In this document: positions 8,799 through 17,376 of the stretch, one piece after another | Layout: each line of letters starts with the position of its first letter | Position numbering within the stretch: the stretch's first letter is position 1 | Assembly: GCF_014042355.1 (NCBI RefSeq) | Contig: NZ_JACEZU010000002.1 | Coordinates: forward strand, 558,001-622,000 | Direction: 5' to 3' | DNA from: Rugamonas apoptosis | Lineage (GTDB): Bacteria > Pseudomonadota > Gammaproteobacteria > Burkholderiales > Burkholderiaceae_D | Length of the DNA: 64,000 nucleotides | Made by a program: the position numbers and the translations under genes | The notes under the pieces: model-generated | What the model saw: the letters and a program-made list of their open reading frames with translations, nothing else | Database searches by the model: none | What the model was told of the DNA's origin: nothing

Positions 8799-10204
8799 GG
8801 CCTCGCTCCCGCCGCATGCGCGGATGCGGACACAGGCGAAGGTGCAGGTGCAGGTGCGGACGCGGGCACAGGCGCGGGTGCTGGTGCGTGCGCGGGTGTC
8901 GGCGCGGACGCGGGCGCGGGCGCGGGCGCGTGGCCGGCGTCGTTCAATTCCGCCGAGGTGTCGATACTGACGATCACCGACATCCCCGGCCGCAGCCGGC
9001 GCGCCTGCGCCTGCCCCGGATCGATGCGGATACGCACCGGAATCCGCTGCGCGATCTTGACGAAATTGCCGGTCGCGTTATCGGCCGGCAGCACGCTGAA
9101 TTCGGAGCCGGTGGCCGGCGAGATACGCTCCACCTGCCCCGTCAATGTGGCGCCGTCCAGCGCATCGACCTTGAAGGTGGCGCCCTGCCCCACCTGCACC
9201 GCGTTCATCTGGGTTTCCTTCAGGTTGGCGATCACCCACAACTGGCGCGGCACCAGTCCCATGAGCTGCGCGCCCGCATTGACGTAGGCGCCCTGGCGCA
9301 CAGTGACCTGGCCCAGCTGGCCATCGGCCGGCGCCGTGATGCGCGTGTTGTCCAGGTCTACCTTGGCCGCCTTGAGCGCGGCCGCCGCGTTGGCCACGGC
9401 CGCCTCCAGCGCCGCCTTGTTGACCTGCACCGACTGCACCTGCTGGCGCGCGATATCGAGCGAGGCGCGGGCTTGCGCCACGGCTGCCACCGTTTGCGCC
9501 CGTGCCGCGCGCGACTGGTCCTGCTCACGCACGGACAGCGAACCATCGGCCGCCAGTTGTTCCACCCGTCCCAGATCGGCCGTAGCCTTGCTTGCCTGCG
9601 CTTGGGCGTTGGCCAGCGCGGCCAGGTTCAGGGCCACGCCCGCCTCCGCGCTGCCGCGCGCCTGCGCCCAGTTGGCCAGCGCCGCCTGCTGGGCCGCCAA
9701 CTGGGCCTGGGCCTGCTCGTAACGCTGCTGGAACACGCGGTCATCCAGTTGCACCAGCAAGTCGCCCTGGCGCACCTGCTGGAAGTCCTGCACCTTTACC
9801 TGTGTCACATAGCCAGACAACTGCGTGCCCACCAGCGTCACCTGGCCCCGCACCAGCGCGTTTTCCGTCGACACGATAGCGCTGCTGAACGGCGGCAGCC
9901 GCCACGCATACAGCACCACCAGCACGCCCGCCAGCGCCACGGCCGCGAAGCCGATGGCCGACAACCACTGCGCGCGCCGGTCCGGCGGCATCGGCGGTGG
10001 CGAGGCGGCGGCCACCGCGGCGGCGGCGGCGGCAGCTGCCACCGCCGCCATGTCGGCTGGTGCGTGAGCCGGAGCCGGAGCCGGAGCCGGGGTCGGAGCT
10101 GAAGCTGAAACCGGAGCCGAAGCCTGGGTCGAGGTTGGGTCCGAAGCGGAAGCCGAAGCCGGGGTCGGGCCCGGGGACGTGGAGTCGGGTGCAGTGTTAG
10201 TCAT
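8795..10204 (-). CDS. EmrA-like HlyD family adaptor with Ala/Pro-rich tails at both ends
   Basis: 469 aa adaptor for an MFS pump. The core is typical: a single TM segment (WLSAIGFAAVALAGVLVVLY, about residues 84-103), the lipoyl motif ENALVRGQVTLVGTQLSGYV, a long coiled-coil hairpin, and PADGQLGQVTVRQGAYVNAG. Unusually, roughly 80 residues before the TM and 45 residues at the C-terminus are Ala/Pro/Ser low-complexity, encoded by hexanucleotide GCCGGA/GCCGGG-like repeats (10064-10190 and 8816-8936). The first tail is cytoplasmic and the second periplasmic by topology. It overlaps both neighbours by 4 nt, so the operon is translationally coupled. Confidence 0.9.
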   Translation of the reverse strand: MTNTAPDSTSPGPTPASASASDPTSTQASAPVSASAPTPAPAPAPAHAPADMAAVAAAAAAAAVAAASPPPMPPDRRAQWLSAIGFAAVALAGVLVVLYAWRLPPFSSAIVSTENALVRGQVTLVGTQLSGYVTQVKVQDFQQVRQGDLLVQLDDRVFQQRYEQAQAQLAAQQAALANWAQARGSAEAGVALNLAALANAQAQASKATADLGRVEQLAADGSLSVREQDQSRAARAQTVAAVAQARASLDIARQQVQSVQVNKAALEAAVANAAAALKAAKVDLDNTRITAPADGQLGQVTVRQGAYVNAGAQLMGLVPRQLWVIANLKETQMNAVQVGQGATFKVDALDGATLTGQVERISPATGSEFSVLPADNATGNFVKIAQRIPVRIRIDPGQAQARRLRPGMSVIVSIDTSAELNDAGHAPAPAPASAPTPAHAPAPAPVPASAPAPAPSPVSASAHAAGARP

Positions 10205-11874
10205 CGCAATCCGGAATTGTTAAGTGAAACGTTAGCCATGCCCGTTTGCGCGTTGGGCCCGGCGCTGGCCTTGCCGACCACGCACTGCTCCCAGAAATAG
10301 CGTGCCGTCAGCCACGCCAGCGTAGCCAGCGCCACGGCGCAGATCAGCATGAACACATCGTTGTAGGCCAGGATGTTGGCCTCGCGCGTGGCCGCCGCGC
10401 CCAGCGACGCCACACCCTGCGCACTGCGCGTGGCCGGATCGGCCAGCGTGCCGCCCAGCGCCGCGCCGCCAGCCTGCACCCGCGCCGCCACTTGCGGGTC
10501 GAGCAAGGTCAAATGTTCGACCAGCTGGCTGGAATGGTATTTTTCCCGCACCACCTGGAACGTCCCCACCAGCGCGGAGCCCAGCAGGCTGCCCATGTTT
10601 TGCGAAATGGTGAACATCAGCGAAAAACTGATCAGGTTACTGGGCGCCGCGATCACGGCGCCAAAGCCGGATATGAAGGTGGGGCCGAGGAAGAACGCGC
10701 CGCCAAAGGCCAGCAGGAACTGGCTCACATACATATTGGCGGGCCGCGTGAGGTTGGTGGCGTGGGCGTCCATCCAGGCGCCCATCGCCATCATCGCCAG
10801 CGACAGCATCAGCGACGGCGCGATGCGGGACGGCGCGATGGTGAGCGCGCTGGCCACCATGCCGGCCACGGTGCCGGCCATCACCACCAGCCACAGTTGC
10901 TGCATCTGGTCGTTGTTCAAACCCAGCGCCTGCAGGAAGCCCACCGTGCCGCTGGCTTCGGACTGCACCACCCGGATCAGCAGCACGGACAAGGCCAGCC
11001 GCAGCATGCTCCCCGTGCTGAGCCAGCGCGTATTGAGCAGCGGCGCGCGCCGGTTATGCTCGACCAGCAGCGCGGCCGCGATCAGCACGATGGACGCGGC
11101 CAGGCTGTAGCCCAGCCAGCGCGACTCCAGCCACCACACGGTGCGCCCCAGCGCCAGCACGGCCGATAGCAGCGCCACACCCGGCGCAAACAGGGCGAAG
11201 GTGAGGAAGTCCAGTTTGACGAACGCCTTCACGCGGTCGCCCGGCGGCAGCTTGAGCATCAGCACGCAGCCCAGCGCCAGCAGCGTCATGCCCAGTTCGA
11301 ACCAGTACAGGCCGCGCCACTCGCCCAGCTCCAGCAACTCGGACGAAAACAACCGCGCCAGCGGCAGCGCCAGTTGGGCGAAACCCACGCCCAGCACCAC
11401 GCCCTTGAGCCGGTGCCTGGCCGGAAACGCCTGCAGCGTGTAGTACAGCCCCAGCACCGTGAGCGCCGCGCCGGACATGCCGCTGGCGGCCCGCACCGCG
11501 ATGGCCGACGCCAGCCCGTGCACGAACAAATGGGCCAGCGTGGCCGCGGCGTACAGCATGAGGAACAGTTCCGTGAACAGGCGCAGGCCGAACTGCTGGC
11601 GGAATTTCACCAGCAGCAGATTCATCGACACATTGGCCATCACGTAGGCGGCCGGCAGCCACTGGATTTCAGACGAATAGACGCCCAGCGAACCTTGCAG
11701 GTACGGCAGGTTGACCGACACCAGCGCGTTCCCCAAGCCACCCGTGAGCGCCACGATCAGGCCCACGATCAGGTAGGCGGCCCGGCGCCGGTCCGAATGC
11801 AGGGGCGTGGACGGCGAACCCGGTAGCGAGGGCCGTTCATGGGGAAGCCAGACTTGTGGGGTGTAGACGTCCAT
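10201..11874 (-). CDS. MFS transporter, DHA2 family (EmrB-like)
   Basis: 557 aa drug:H+ antiporter with the 14-TM pattern of the DHA2 group, including the early segment YLIVGLIVALTGGLGNALVS and the motif-A-like region around VRAASGMSGAALTVLGLYYT. It is the first gene of the emrB-emrA-nodT operon and is divergent from the binding-protein gene at 12157 across a 282-bp spacer that must contain both promoters. No regulator gene is adjacent, unlike classical emrRAB. The ATG at 11874 has only a weak ribosome site. Confidence 0.9.
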   Translation of the reverse strand: MDVYTPQVWLPHERPSLPGSPSTPLHSDRRRAAYLIVGLIVALTGGLGNALVSVNLPYLQGSLGVYSSEIQWLPAAYVMANVSMNLLLVKFRQQFGLRLFTELFLMLYAAATLAHLFVHGLASAIAVRAASGMSGAALTVLGLYYTLQAFPARHRLKGVVLGVGFAQLALPLARLFSSELLELGEWRGLYWFELGMTLLALGCVLMLKLPPGDRVKAFVKLDFLTFALFAPGVALLSAVLALGRTVWWLESRWLGYSLAASIVLIAAALLVEHNRRAPLLNTRWLSTGSMLRLALSVLLIRVVQSEASGTVGFLQALGLNNDQMQQLWLVVMAGTVAGMVASALTIAPSRIAPSLMLSLAMMAMGAWMDAHATNLTRPANMYVSQFLLAFGGAFFLGPTFISGFGAVIAAPSNLISFSLMFTISQNMGSLLGSALVGTFQVVREKYHSSQLVEHLTLLDPQVAARVQAGGAALGGTLADPATRSAQGVASLGAAATREANILAYNDVFMLICAVALATLAWLTARYFWEQCVVGKASAGPNAQTGMANVSLNNSGLR

Positions 11875-12156
11875 CCCGGTAGACCCGTCAGGTTGCTCTT
11901 ACGTTGCGCGCTGGAACTCTCTGACGGTGAGCATACCACCGGCGGCGGCAATGTTGAGCGATTTGCAGCGGGTACGGGGCGGCCACCCTGGTGCCAAAAC
12001 CAAATAAAATTCCGGCAGGCGCACTGTCGCCGCTCAATTCCCGCCAAAATGACTGCCCCTGCGGCGTAAGTCACACGATAATATGTGTCGAATTTGGCGA
12101 TAATTCTGCTCACTGCGCGACGGCCGCCGGCCCGCGCGCCAACCTCGGGAGACTCA

Positions 12157-13281
12157 ATGCAATTCAAGCACATCGCAGGCGCCGTGGCGCTGCTGGGCAT
12201 GGCCGGTGCGGCCGGCGCGCAGGACACGGTGGTGAAAATCGGCCACAGTGGCCCGCTGTCGGGCGCCCAGGCGTTCTCCGGCAAGGACAATGAAAACGGC
12301 GCCCGTCTCGCCATCGAGGAATTGAACGCCAAGCCCATCACGGTAGCCGGCAAAAAAGTTAAATTCGAGCTGCTGTCCGAGGACGACCAGGGCGACCCCA
12401 AATCCGGCGTAGCGGTGGCGCAGAAGCTGGTGGATGCCGGTGTGCGTTACGTGGTCGGGCCGTACAACTCGGGCGTGGCCATTCCCGCCTCGCGCACCTA
12501 CCATGACGCCGGCGCGCTGGTGGCCACCGTGGCCAGCAATCCCAAACTGACGCAGCAAGGCTACCAGGGCCTGTTCCGCGTCAACGCCAGCGACACCCAA
12601 CTGGGTTCGAAGATGGCGCTGTACGCGGCCAACGCGCTGCACCTGAAGAACGTGGCCGTGATCGACGACCGCACGGCCTTCGGCCAGGGCGTGGCCGAGG
12701 AATTCAAGAAGCAGGCCAAGGCATCGGGCATGGCGGTGGCCGGCCACGAGTTCACCAACGATAAGGCGATCGACTTCACGTCCATCCTCACCAAGCTCAA
12801 GGCGAAAAAGGTGGAAGCCATCTTCTTCGGCGGCTACGCGCCGCAGGGCGCACCCATGGCGCGCCAGATGAAGCAACTGGGCATCAACGCCAGGCTGCTG
12901 GGCGGCGATACCATCTGCACGGCGGAGATGGGCAAGCTCGGTGGCAACGCGGCCGGCGAGAACGTACTGTGCTCGCAGGGCGGCGCCATCCTGGACAAGG
13001 CCACCAGCGGCCCCGCGTTCAAGGCCAAATACAAGCAGCGCTTCAAGCAGGATGCGGACGTGTACGCGGCTTCCTACTACGATGCGGTGCAGCTGTACGC
13101 GCAAGCCATGCAGAAGGTCAATTCGACCGATCCGCTCAAGGTGGGCGTGGCCGTGGCGGCCGGCAGCTACCAGGGCGTGGCCGGCACCTATGCCTTCGAC
13201 ACGCACGGCGACATGAAGCAATCGCCCGTCACCATCTTCACCTTCAAGCACGGCCAGCCCGTGCCGCTGACCAGCTACTGA
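12157..13281 (+). CDS. Branched-chain amino acid ABC transporter substrate-binding protein (LivJ/LivK type)
   Basis: 374 aa periplasmic binding protein, type I fold. It begins MQFKHIAGAVALLGMAGAAGA with a Sec signal cleaved around AGA-QD. The mature part starts VVKIGHSGPLSGAQAFSGKD, the standard Peripla_BP_6 opening, and continues with YVVGPYNSGVAIPASRTY and YAASYYDAVQLYAQAM. The ATG at 12157 is preceded by CGGGAG; a longer frame starting at 12085 would place 24 charged residues before the signal and is rejected. No permease or ATPase genes are adjacent, so it is an orphan that must use a transporter encoded elsewhere. Confidence 0.92.
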   Translation: MQFKHIAGAVALLGMAGAAGAQDTVVKIGHSGPLSGAQAFSGKDNENGARLAIEELNAKPITVAGKKVKFELLSEDDQGDPKSGVAVAQKLVDAGVRYVVGPYNSGVAIPASRTYHDAGALVATVASNPKLTQQGYQGLFRVNASDTQLGSKMALYAANALHLKNVAVIDDRTAFGQGVAEEFKKQAKASGMAVAGHEFTNDKAIDFTSILTKLKAKKVEAIFFGGYAPQGAPMARQMKQLGINARLLGGDTICTAEMGKLGGNAAGENVLCSQGGAILDKATSGPAFKAKYKQRFKQDADVYAASYYDAVQLYAQAMQKVNSTDPLKVGVAVAAGSYQGVAGTYAFDTHGDMKQSPVTIFTFKHGQPVPLTSY

Positions 13282-13290
13282 GCCGCTTAG

Positions 13291-13767
13291 TCAGGCGGCG
13301 CCGTCTTCGGACGGGCCGCCGCGGTCGATCGCATACTGCTGGGTCGATGGTTTGAGCACGGCGTCGAAGCGCACCAGTTCGGCCGCCGGGTCGGCCTTCA
13401 GGCGCGCGCTGATGACGATATCGAGCCGGTTCACCAGCGCGTCCGACAGCCGCAGCGCGGCGCTCACCGCATACAGGCGCGGCTCGTGGCGTTCGATGGC
13501 CTGCCGCACGGCGGCGCAGATTCTCTGGCGGTCCTCGTCGCTGGTCAGGCACATGCCGGCGAAATCAATCAAGCCGTAATTGAGGATGGAATTGCGCACC
13601 TCGGGAAACGGTTCCAGTTCGGTGCCAGCCAGCGCCGCGCGGGTGTTGAACAGCGCTTCCAGGTCACACGCGACGGCGTCCTTGAGCCGTTCCAGCGGCC
13701 AGCCCCGGGCGCGCGCCGGTCCATCCATCAAGCGATCGAACAGGCCTGGGGCGTAGCGCTGCTGCAT
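13291..13767 (-). CDS. tssE: Type VI secretion system baseplate protein TssE (orphan)
   Basis: 158 aa protein of the GPW/gp25 lysozyme-like family. Hallmarks of TssE are in order: LFDRLMDG, LKDAVACDLEALFNTR, FPEVRNSILNYGLIDFAG, DRQRICAAVRQAIERHEPRL and the final FDAVLKPSTQQYAIDR. In a T6SS it forms part of the baseplate wedge with TssF/TssG/TssK. The start at 13767 has a good AGGAGA ribosome site; an upstream in-frame start lacks one. No other tss gene lies in the window: neighbours are a binding protein (convergent, 9 nt away) and a lipoprotein. It is either displaced from its cluster or a leftover. Confidence 0.85.
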   Translation of the reverse strand: MQQRYAPGLFDRLMDGPARARGWPLERLKDAVACDLEALFNTRAALAGTELEPFPEVRNSILNYGLIDFAGMCLTSDEDRQRICAAVRQAIERHEPRLYAVSAALRLSDALVNRLDIVISARLKADPAAELVRFDAVLKPSTQQYAIDRGGPSEDGAA

Positions 13768-14071
13768 GGCGGCTCTCCTGGGGTACTGTGTAAGGAGCAT
13801 CAGCCACAGCACCGCCACCCGGGCCGCCCGCGACACCGCACCGGGCCGGGCGCCAGCATGGCACGCGGCCCACAGGCGGCGCTGATGTGACTGACGAGCT
13901 TGCCATTATCCAACTTTGTGCGGCGCGCCCCTTGCGTTCGCGCAAAGGGCGCGCCGCTCCGCGCACCGGGGTCAGCGCACCGGGGTCAGTGCCAACATTC
14001 GTACATGAGTTCGTGTCCGAATGCCAGACCTGACACCGGTGTTGCGTTCGCGCAAAAACACTCCTACGCGC
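13768..14071. other. Intergenic region rich in hairpins and short repeats
   Basis: This 304-bp gap has no gene. At 13921-13956 it holds a 16-bp hairpin with one mismatch and a TTCG tetraloop. A second TTGCG-TTCG-CGCAA hairpin lies at 14043-14056, just after the stop of the TIGR03118 gene, and ends in T's on the minus strand, so it may terminate that gene. Between them are two direct copies of CGCACCGGGGTCA (13961-13987) and a palindromic block (CATTCG...CGAATG) framed by GGTCAGTG and CTGACACC at about 13984-14038. This resembles a structured intergenic repeat family. Confidence 0.6.
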
Positions 14072-15160
14072 CTACTTCAGGTCGATGCGGCCATACTGGC
14101 CATGGGCCTCGTCCTTGGGCCCGGCGGCGAAGAACAGCGTGTTGGTGGGCTGGCTGTTGAGGCCATTACCGAACGCGATACCCCACAAGCCGTCGATCAC
14201 CAGCGGCTGGCCGTCCGCCCCTTTCAACGTGCCCATGGCGGCGCCATTGGCCGGGTCATAGACGTTGATCTTGCCATCGCCGAAGTTCCCCACCAGGAGC
14301 ATATTGCTGTTGCTGCCGAAGTCCGCCGGCGCCATCGCGATACCCCATGGCGCGTTCAGCGCGCCGCCAGTCACCAGTTGGCGCACCAGCGCACCGCCCG
14401 TGGTGTACACGTCCAGTACACCGAGGCCGGCGCCGGCCTGCTCATCGTCACCGGTGGCGGCCCGCTTGGCGTAGGCCACGTACACCTTGTCGCCGATGAC
14501 CTGGATGCCGAACGGCGCATAACCGGCCGGCAAGCCAGGATCGGTGAAGCCACCGGGCAGGCTGACCTTGGCGAAATTGGTGTCGAACACGTCGACCCGC
14601 ATATTATGGAAGTCGGCCGCGTACAGGTAATTGACGCCGCTGAAGCTGCCGATGGCCAGGCCCTTGTAGACCGCCCCGGCGCCACTGCCGTCGAAAGTGG
14701 TCACGGCCGTGGTGGCGCTCACGGACGGCGACCAGGCCGCGATCATGCCGCTCTCGGTGGAGAACAGGAAGGGGCTGGCGCCGGTCACGCCGCCCTGGGT
14801 CAGCTTGAAGTCGGTGGTGCCGTTGAAGACGATGCCGGTCGGCGCGTCAGGCGTGCTGACCACCAGCGACTGGGGCACGCCATTGCCGTCGTACAGGGTC
14901 GATTTGGAGGTGCCGTTAGCGGCCACCCACACAAAGCCTTTCGGATTGAAGGCCACGCCCCAACCGTTGACGAGATTGGCGTCCGTATGGGCCGCCGGGA
15001 TCACGGCGTCCGACACCAGGCTGGTGACGGCGTAGCTGCTAACGACAGGTGGGGCGGGCGGCATGTAGCTGCCGCCGCCACCGTAACCGCCGCCGCAAGC
15101 GGTCAGCATAAGGGCCAGGCCAACGCCGGCCAATTTGTGCAGGCAATGCGAGGTATTCAT
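14072..15160 (-). CDS. TIGR03118 family lipoprotein (beta-propeller-like)
   Basis: 362 aa exported protein. The signal ends in the lipobox LTAC followed by a Gly-rich stretch (GGGYGGGGSYMPP). The body carries the family's segments: LVNGWGVAFNPKGFVWVAAN, GIVFNGTTDF, YLYAADFHNMRVDVFDTNF, APFGIQVIGDKVYVAYAKR, APWGIAMAPADFG, LWGIAFGNGLNSQPTNTLFF. The repeats suggest an NHL-like beta-propeller at the cell surface; function is unknown. The ATG at 15160 has GAAAGGA in front. It sits downstream of the sigma/anti-sigma/subtilase/porin operon and has its own upstream sequence resembling the sigma gene's candidate promoter. Confidence 0.85.
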   Translation of the reverse strand: MNTSHCLHKLAGVGLALMLTACGGGYGGGGSYMPPAPPVVSSYAVTSLVSDAVIPAAHTDANLVNGWGVAFNPKGFVWVAANGTSKSTLYDGNGVPQSLVVSTPDAPTGIVFNGTTDFKLTQGGVTGASPFLFSTESGMIAAWSPSVSATTAVTTFDGSGAGAVYKGLAIGSFSGVNYLYAADFHNMRVDVFDTNFAKVSLPGGFTDPGLPAGYAPFGIQVIGDKVYVAYAKRAATGDDEQAGAGLGVLDVYTTGGALVRQLVTGGALNAPWGIAMAPADFGSNSNMLLVGNFGDGKINVYDPANGAAMGTLKGADGQPLVIDGLWGIAFGNGLNSQPTNTLFFAAGPKDEAHGQYGRIDLK

Positions 15161-15200
15161 GGTGCGTCCTTTCAGCGAGAATGGCGATGTACCGCTGCCC

Positions 15201-15228
15201 GTTCATTCCCGCAGACGACCGCAAGGTT
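15201..15228 (-). promoter_or_regulatory. Candidate ECF-sigma promoter of the TIGR03118 gene
   Basis: On the minus strand AACCTT (15223-15228) is followed after 13 nt by GGAATGAAC (15201-15209). The sigma gene's own upstream region has AACCTT, 13 nt, GGCATTAAC with the same spacing. Shared motif and spacing suggest recognition by the same ECF sigma factor. This was found by eye with only two sites, so it is tentative. Confidence 0.35.
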
Positions 15229-15264
15229 TCATGAAAAAGTGGGACGGAAGAAAATTGAAGACGG

Positions 15265-15322
15265 AAAATTTGGGACGCAATACAATTTGCGCCAGCGCAA
15301 ATTGTGTTGCGTCCCAAATTTT
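15265..15322. repeat. 28-bp near-perfect inverted repeat (long hairpin)
   Basis: Two 28-nt arms (15265-15292 and 15295-15322) match at 27 of 28 positions with a 2-nt spacer. The outer ends are AAAATTTGGGACGC and GCGTCCCAAATTTT, so each strand begins with an A-tract and ends with a T-tract. It starts 7 nt beyond the porin gene stop, so it may be a bidirectional terminator; the length and GC-poor sequence also fit a small mobile palindromic element. Confidence 0.7.
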
Positions 15323-15328
15323 CAACCG

Positions 15329-16045
15329 CTAGAAAGCATAAGCCACGCTGAGCACCAGCACCTGCCTGGATGGCGCCGTGTAGTAGGGCGATGCGCCTGC
15401 ACTGGGCCCGCGCGAGGACGCGGCCACCCACGCCAGTTGCACGTTCCAATCGCCCAGCGCCGCCGCCAGGCCCAGGCGGGCGTCGCCGCGGGACGGCAGG
15501 TTCGCGCCATCGCGCGGCAGGTAGCGCAGCACGCCCGCGTGCGCGACCAGTTTGACAGTGTCACCGAGCGGATAAAAACCGTTCGCTTCCACGTAGGCGG
15601 TGCGCATGTCGCGCCCGAAGTAGTGCGGCGCGAAATAGAGCCGCAAGCCCACCCGCTCCGAGGCCAGGCCCGCATACCACTCGCCATAATCGCTGTCGCG
15701 CGCGCCACTGAAGCGGGATGCGCTGGCGCCCGCCTCCCAGCTCCAGCCAGACGCCAGGCGCCGCGCCAGTCCACCATAGGCCATCAACTGCGTCATGTCG
15801 CGCTCGCGCAAGTTGGCCCCTGCCACCTGCGCGCCGGCGTACCAGCCTTGGGGACTGTCGTAATTCAAGCCCAGTTGGACCGAGGGACGGCCATCGCTGA
15901 GCGAGAGGCCACGGAAGCGGTAGTCTGACAGCAGCGCCACGCTGCCGCTGCTCTGCGCCGCCGCGCCGCCCACGGACAGCAGCAGCGCCAGCGCCACGGC
16001 TGCCCTCAAGGCCGGCGGCTGGTGTGCAGGGTGACGGCGGCGCAT
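15329..16045 (-). CDS. TorF family putative porin (outer-membrane beta-barrel)
   Basis: 238 aa outer-membrane protein of the TIGR02001/Gcw_chp family. After the signal peptide (LRAAVALALLLSVGGAAAQ) it reads SVALLSDYRFRGLSLSDGRP, the diagnostic N-terminal barrel motif (SDYxFRGxSxSxxxP), then alternating aromatic beta strands, and ends with SVAYAF, a typical C-terminal barrel signature with terminal Phe. The start at 16045 gives a proper signal peptide but overlaps the subtilase 3' end by 40 nt; a start at 16087 would add a His-rich leader. It is the last gene of the sigma-anti-sigma-subtilase-porin operon. Confidence 0.85.
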   Translation of the reverse strand: MRRRHPAHQPPALRAAVALALLLSVGGAAAQSSGSVALLSDYRFRGLSLSDGRPSVQLGLNYDSPQGWYAGAQVAGANLRERDMTQLMAYGGLARRLASGWSWEAGASASRFSGARDSDYGEWYAGLASERVGLRLYFAPHYFGRDMRTAYVEANGFYPLGDTVKLVAHAGVLRYLPRDGANLPSRGDARLGLAAALGDWNVQLAWVAASSRGPSAGASPYYTAPSRQVLVLSVAYAF

Positions 16046-17376
16046 GAACAGGTGCAAGCGCCTGTGGTGTTGGCGATGGTGGCACATGCGTCGATGGTAG
16101 CAGCATTTTGCCCCGTGCCCGGCACCAGCAGGCGTTCCAGTTGCGCGCCTTTTGCGCCGGGCCGTAATTCGGCCAGCAGCGCCAGCATGCCCGTCACATG
16201 GGCCGCCGCATAGGAGTTGCCGGACACGAAACGCCAGCCGCCGCCCGCCAAACTGGCCGGCACATCCTGGCCCGGCGCCAGCACGGCGCCGCTCGGGGTC
16301 GGGGTCAGGGCCGAGGCCATGGTCGGGGCCAGTGCCGCCACAGTGCCAACGCGTGCCTGCTGGGCCACCGCGATCACGCCGGGATGGGATACGGGGAACG
16401 CACGCGCCGTCCCTTGCGGATCGATGGCGCCCACCACGCTGATACCGCGCGCCAGCGCCGCGTCCAGCAAACGGTCCAGCAGCCGGTCCGGCGGCCCGGA
16501 CAGGCTCAAGTTGATGATGCGCGCCTCATGCAGGATGGCAAAATTGAGCGCCTTGCCCAGCGTGAAGCTGCTGCAACGCGCGCCCTGCCCGTTCTGCTGC
16601 CAGCAGGCGCGCAAGCCCATCAGCCGCGCGCCAGGCGCCACGCCCAGGATGCCCTGCCGCCCCCCGCGCGCGGCGATGATGCCGGCCACCGCCGTGCCAT
16701 GGGCTTCCGGCAGATAGCTGCTGCCTTCAACGAAATTCTCAGTCTGCGCCAGTTGCCCGTCCAGGTCGGGATGGTGGCCATCGATGCCGCTGTCGACCAC
16801 CGCCACGGACACGTCGCGCCCCGTGGCCGCCCGGTGCAGTTCGGCCACATGCCAGTAGCGCGCGCTGGGCTGCACCGGATACAGGGGCGGCGCCGCGCCA
16901 TCCATGCCGGAATACATGGCCACCGGTTGTGCCCACTCCACGCGCGGGTCGTGCGATAGCAACTCCGCGATGCGGGCCGGCTCACCGCCGGCGGGCGTCT
17001 CCAGCACGTAGCAATCGACACCCAGTGTGGGCATGGGCCAGTCGCTCACCAGCTTCAGGCCGTGCAGCCGGGCCAGTTCCTCGGCGATGCGGTGACGCGC
17101 CGCGCGCCCGCCATCGTCCAGGTAGCGGCCGCCATAGCCGGCATCCGGGCGGTAATGGGGCGGCGGCAGGCGCAGCATGACCAATAACTGGCGCTCCGGC
17201 GCGGCCGCGTCGCCGGACTGAGCAGGCCCGCCATCGTCCGCCTGCATCGCCACGGCGGTGGCGGCAGGCGACAGCGCCGGTGATAGCGCCAGTGATACCA
17301 CTAAAAGCATTGATAGCATTGATAGCACTGGTAGCACCAGCGATCGCACCGGCGGCGCCTGTGGCAGCGTGTTCAC
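16006..17376 (-). CDS. S8 family serine peptidase (subtilase)
   Basis: 456 aa exported protease. A long hydrophobic signal (residues about 11-43) precedes an I9/fervidolysin-like prodomain (about 62-152, ending DPRVEWAQPV) and the catalytic domain. The triad is complete: D195 in VAVVDSGIDGHHPDL, H226 in HGTAVAGIIAARGG and S388 in SGNSYAAAHVTGMLALL. The C-terminus is Cys-rich (DACATIANTTGACTCSCAA). Its start overlaps the anti-sigma gene stop by 4 nt. Signal plus neighbours place it in the periplasm or outside, with the anti-sigma ectodomain as a plausible partner or substrate. Confidence 0.92.
   Translation of the reverse strand: MNTLPQAPPVRSLVLPVLSMLSMLLVVSLALSPALSPAATAVAMQADDGGPAQSGDAAAPERQLLVMLRLPPPHYRPDAGYGGRYLDDGGRAARHRIAEELARLHGLKLVSDWPMPTLGVDCYVLETPAGGEPARIAELLSHDPRVEWAQPVAMYSGMDGAAPPLYPVQPSARYWHVAELHRAATGRDVSVAVVDSGIDGHHPDLDGQLAQTENFVEGSSYLPEAHGTAVAGIIAARGGRQGILGVAPGARLMGLRACWQQNGQGARCSSFTLGKALNFAILHEARIINLSLSGPPDRLLDRLLDAALARGISVVGAIDPQGTARAFPVSHPGVIAVAQQARVGTVAALAPTMASALTPTPSGAVLAPGQDVPASLAGGGWRFVSGNSYAAAHVTGMLALLAELRPGAKGAQLERLLVPGTGQNAATIDACATIANTTGACTCSCAAVTLHTSRRP

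Noticed and set aside
13291..13767. A type VI secretion locus
   Set aside because: No other tss gene is present on either side; only an orphan TssE-like gene can be supported.
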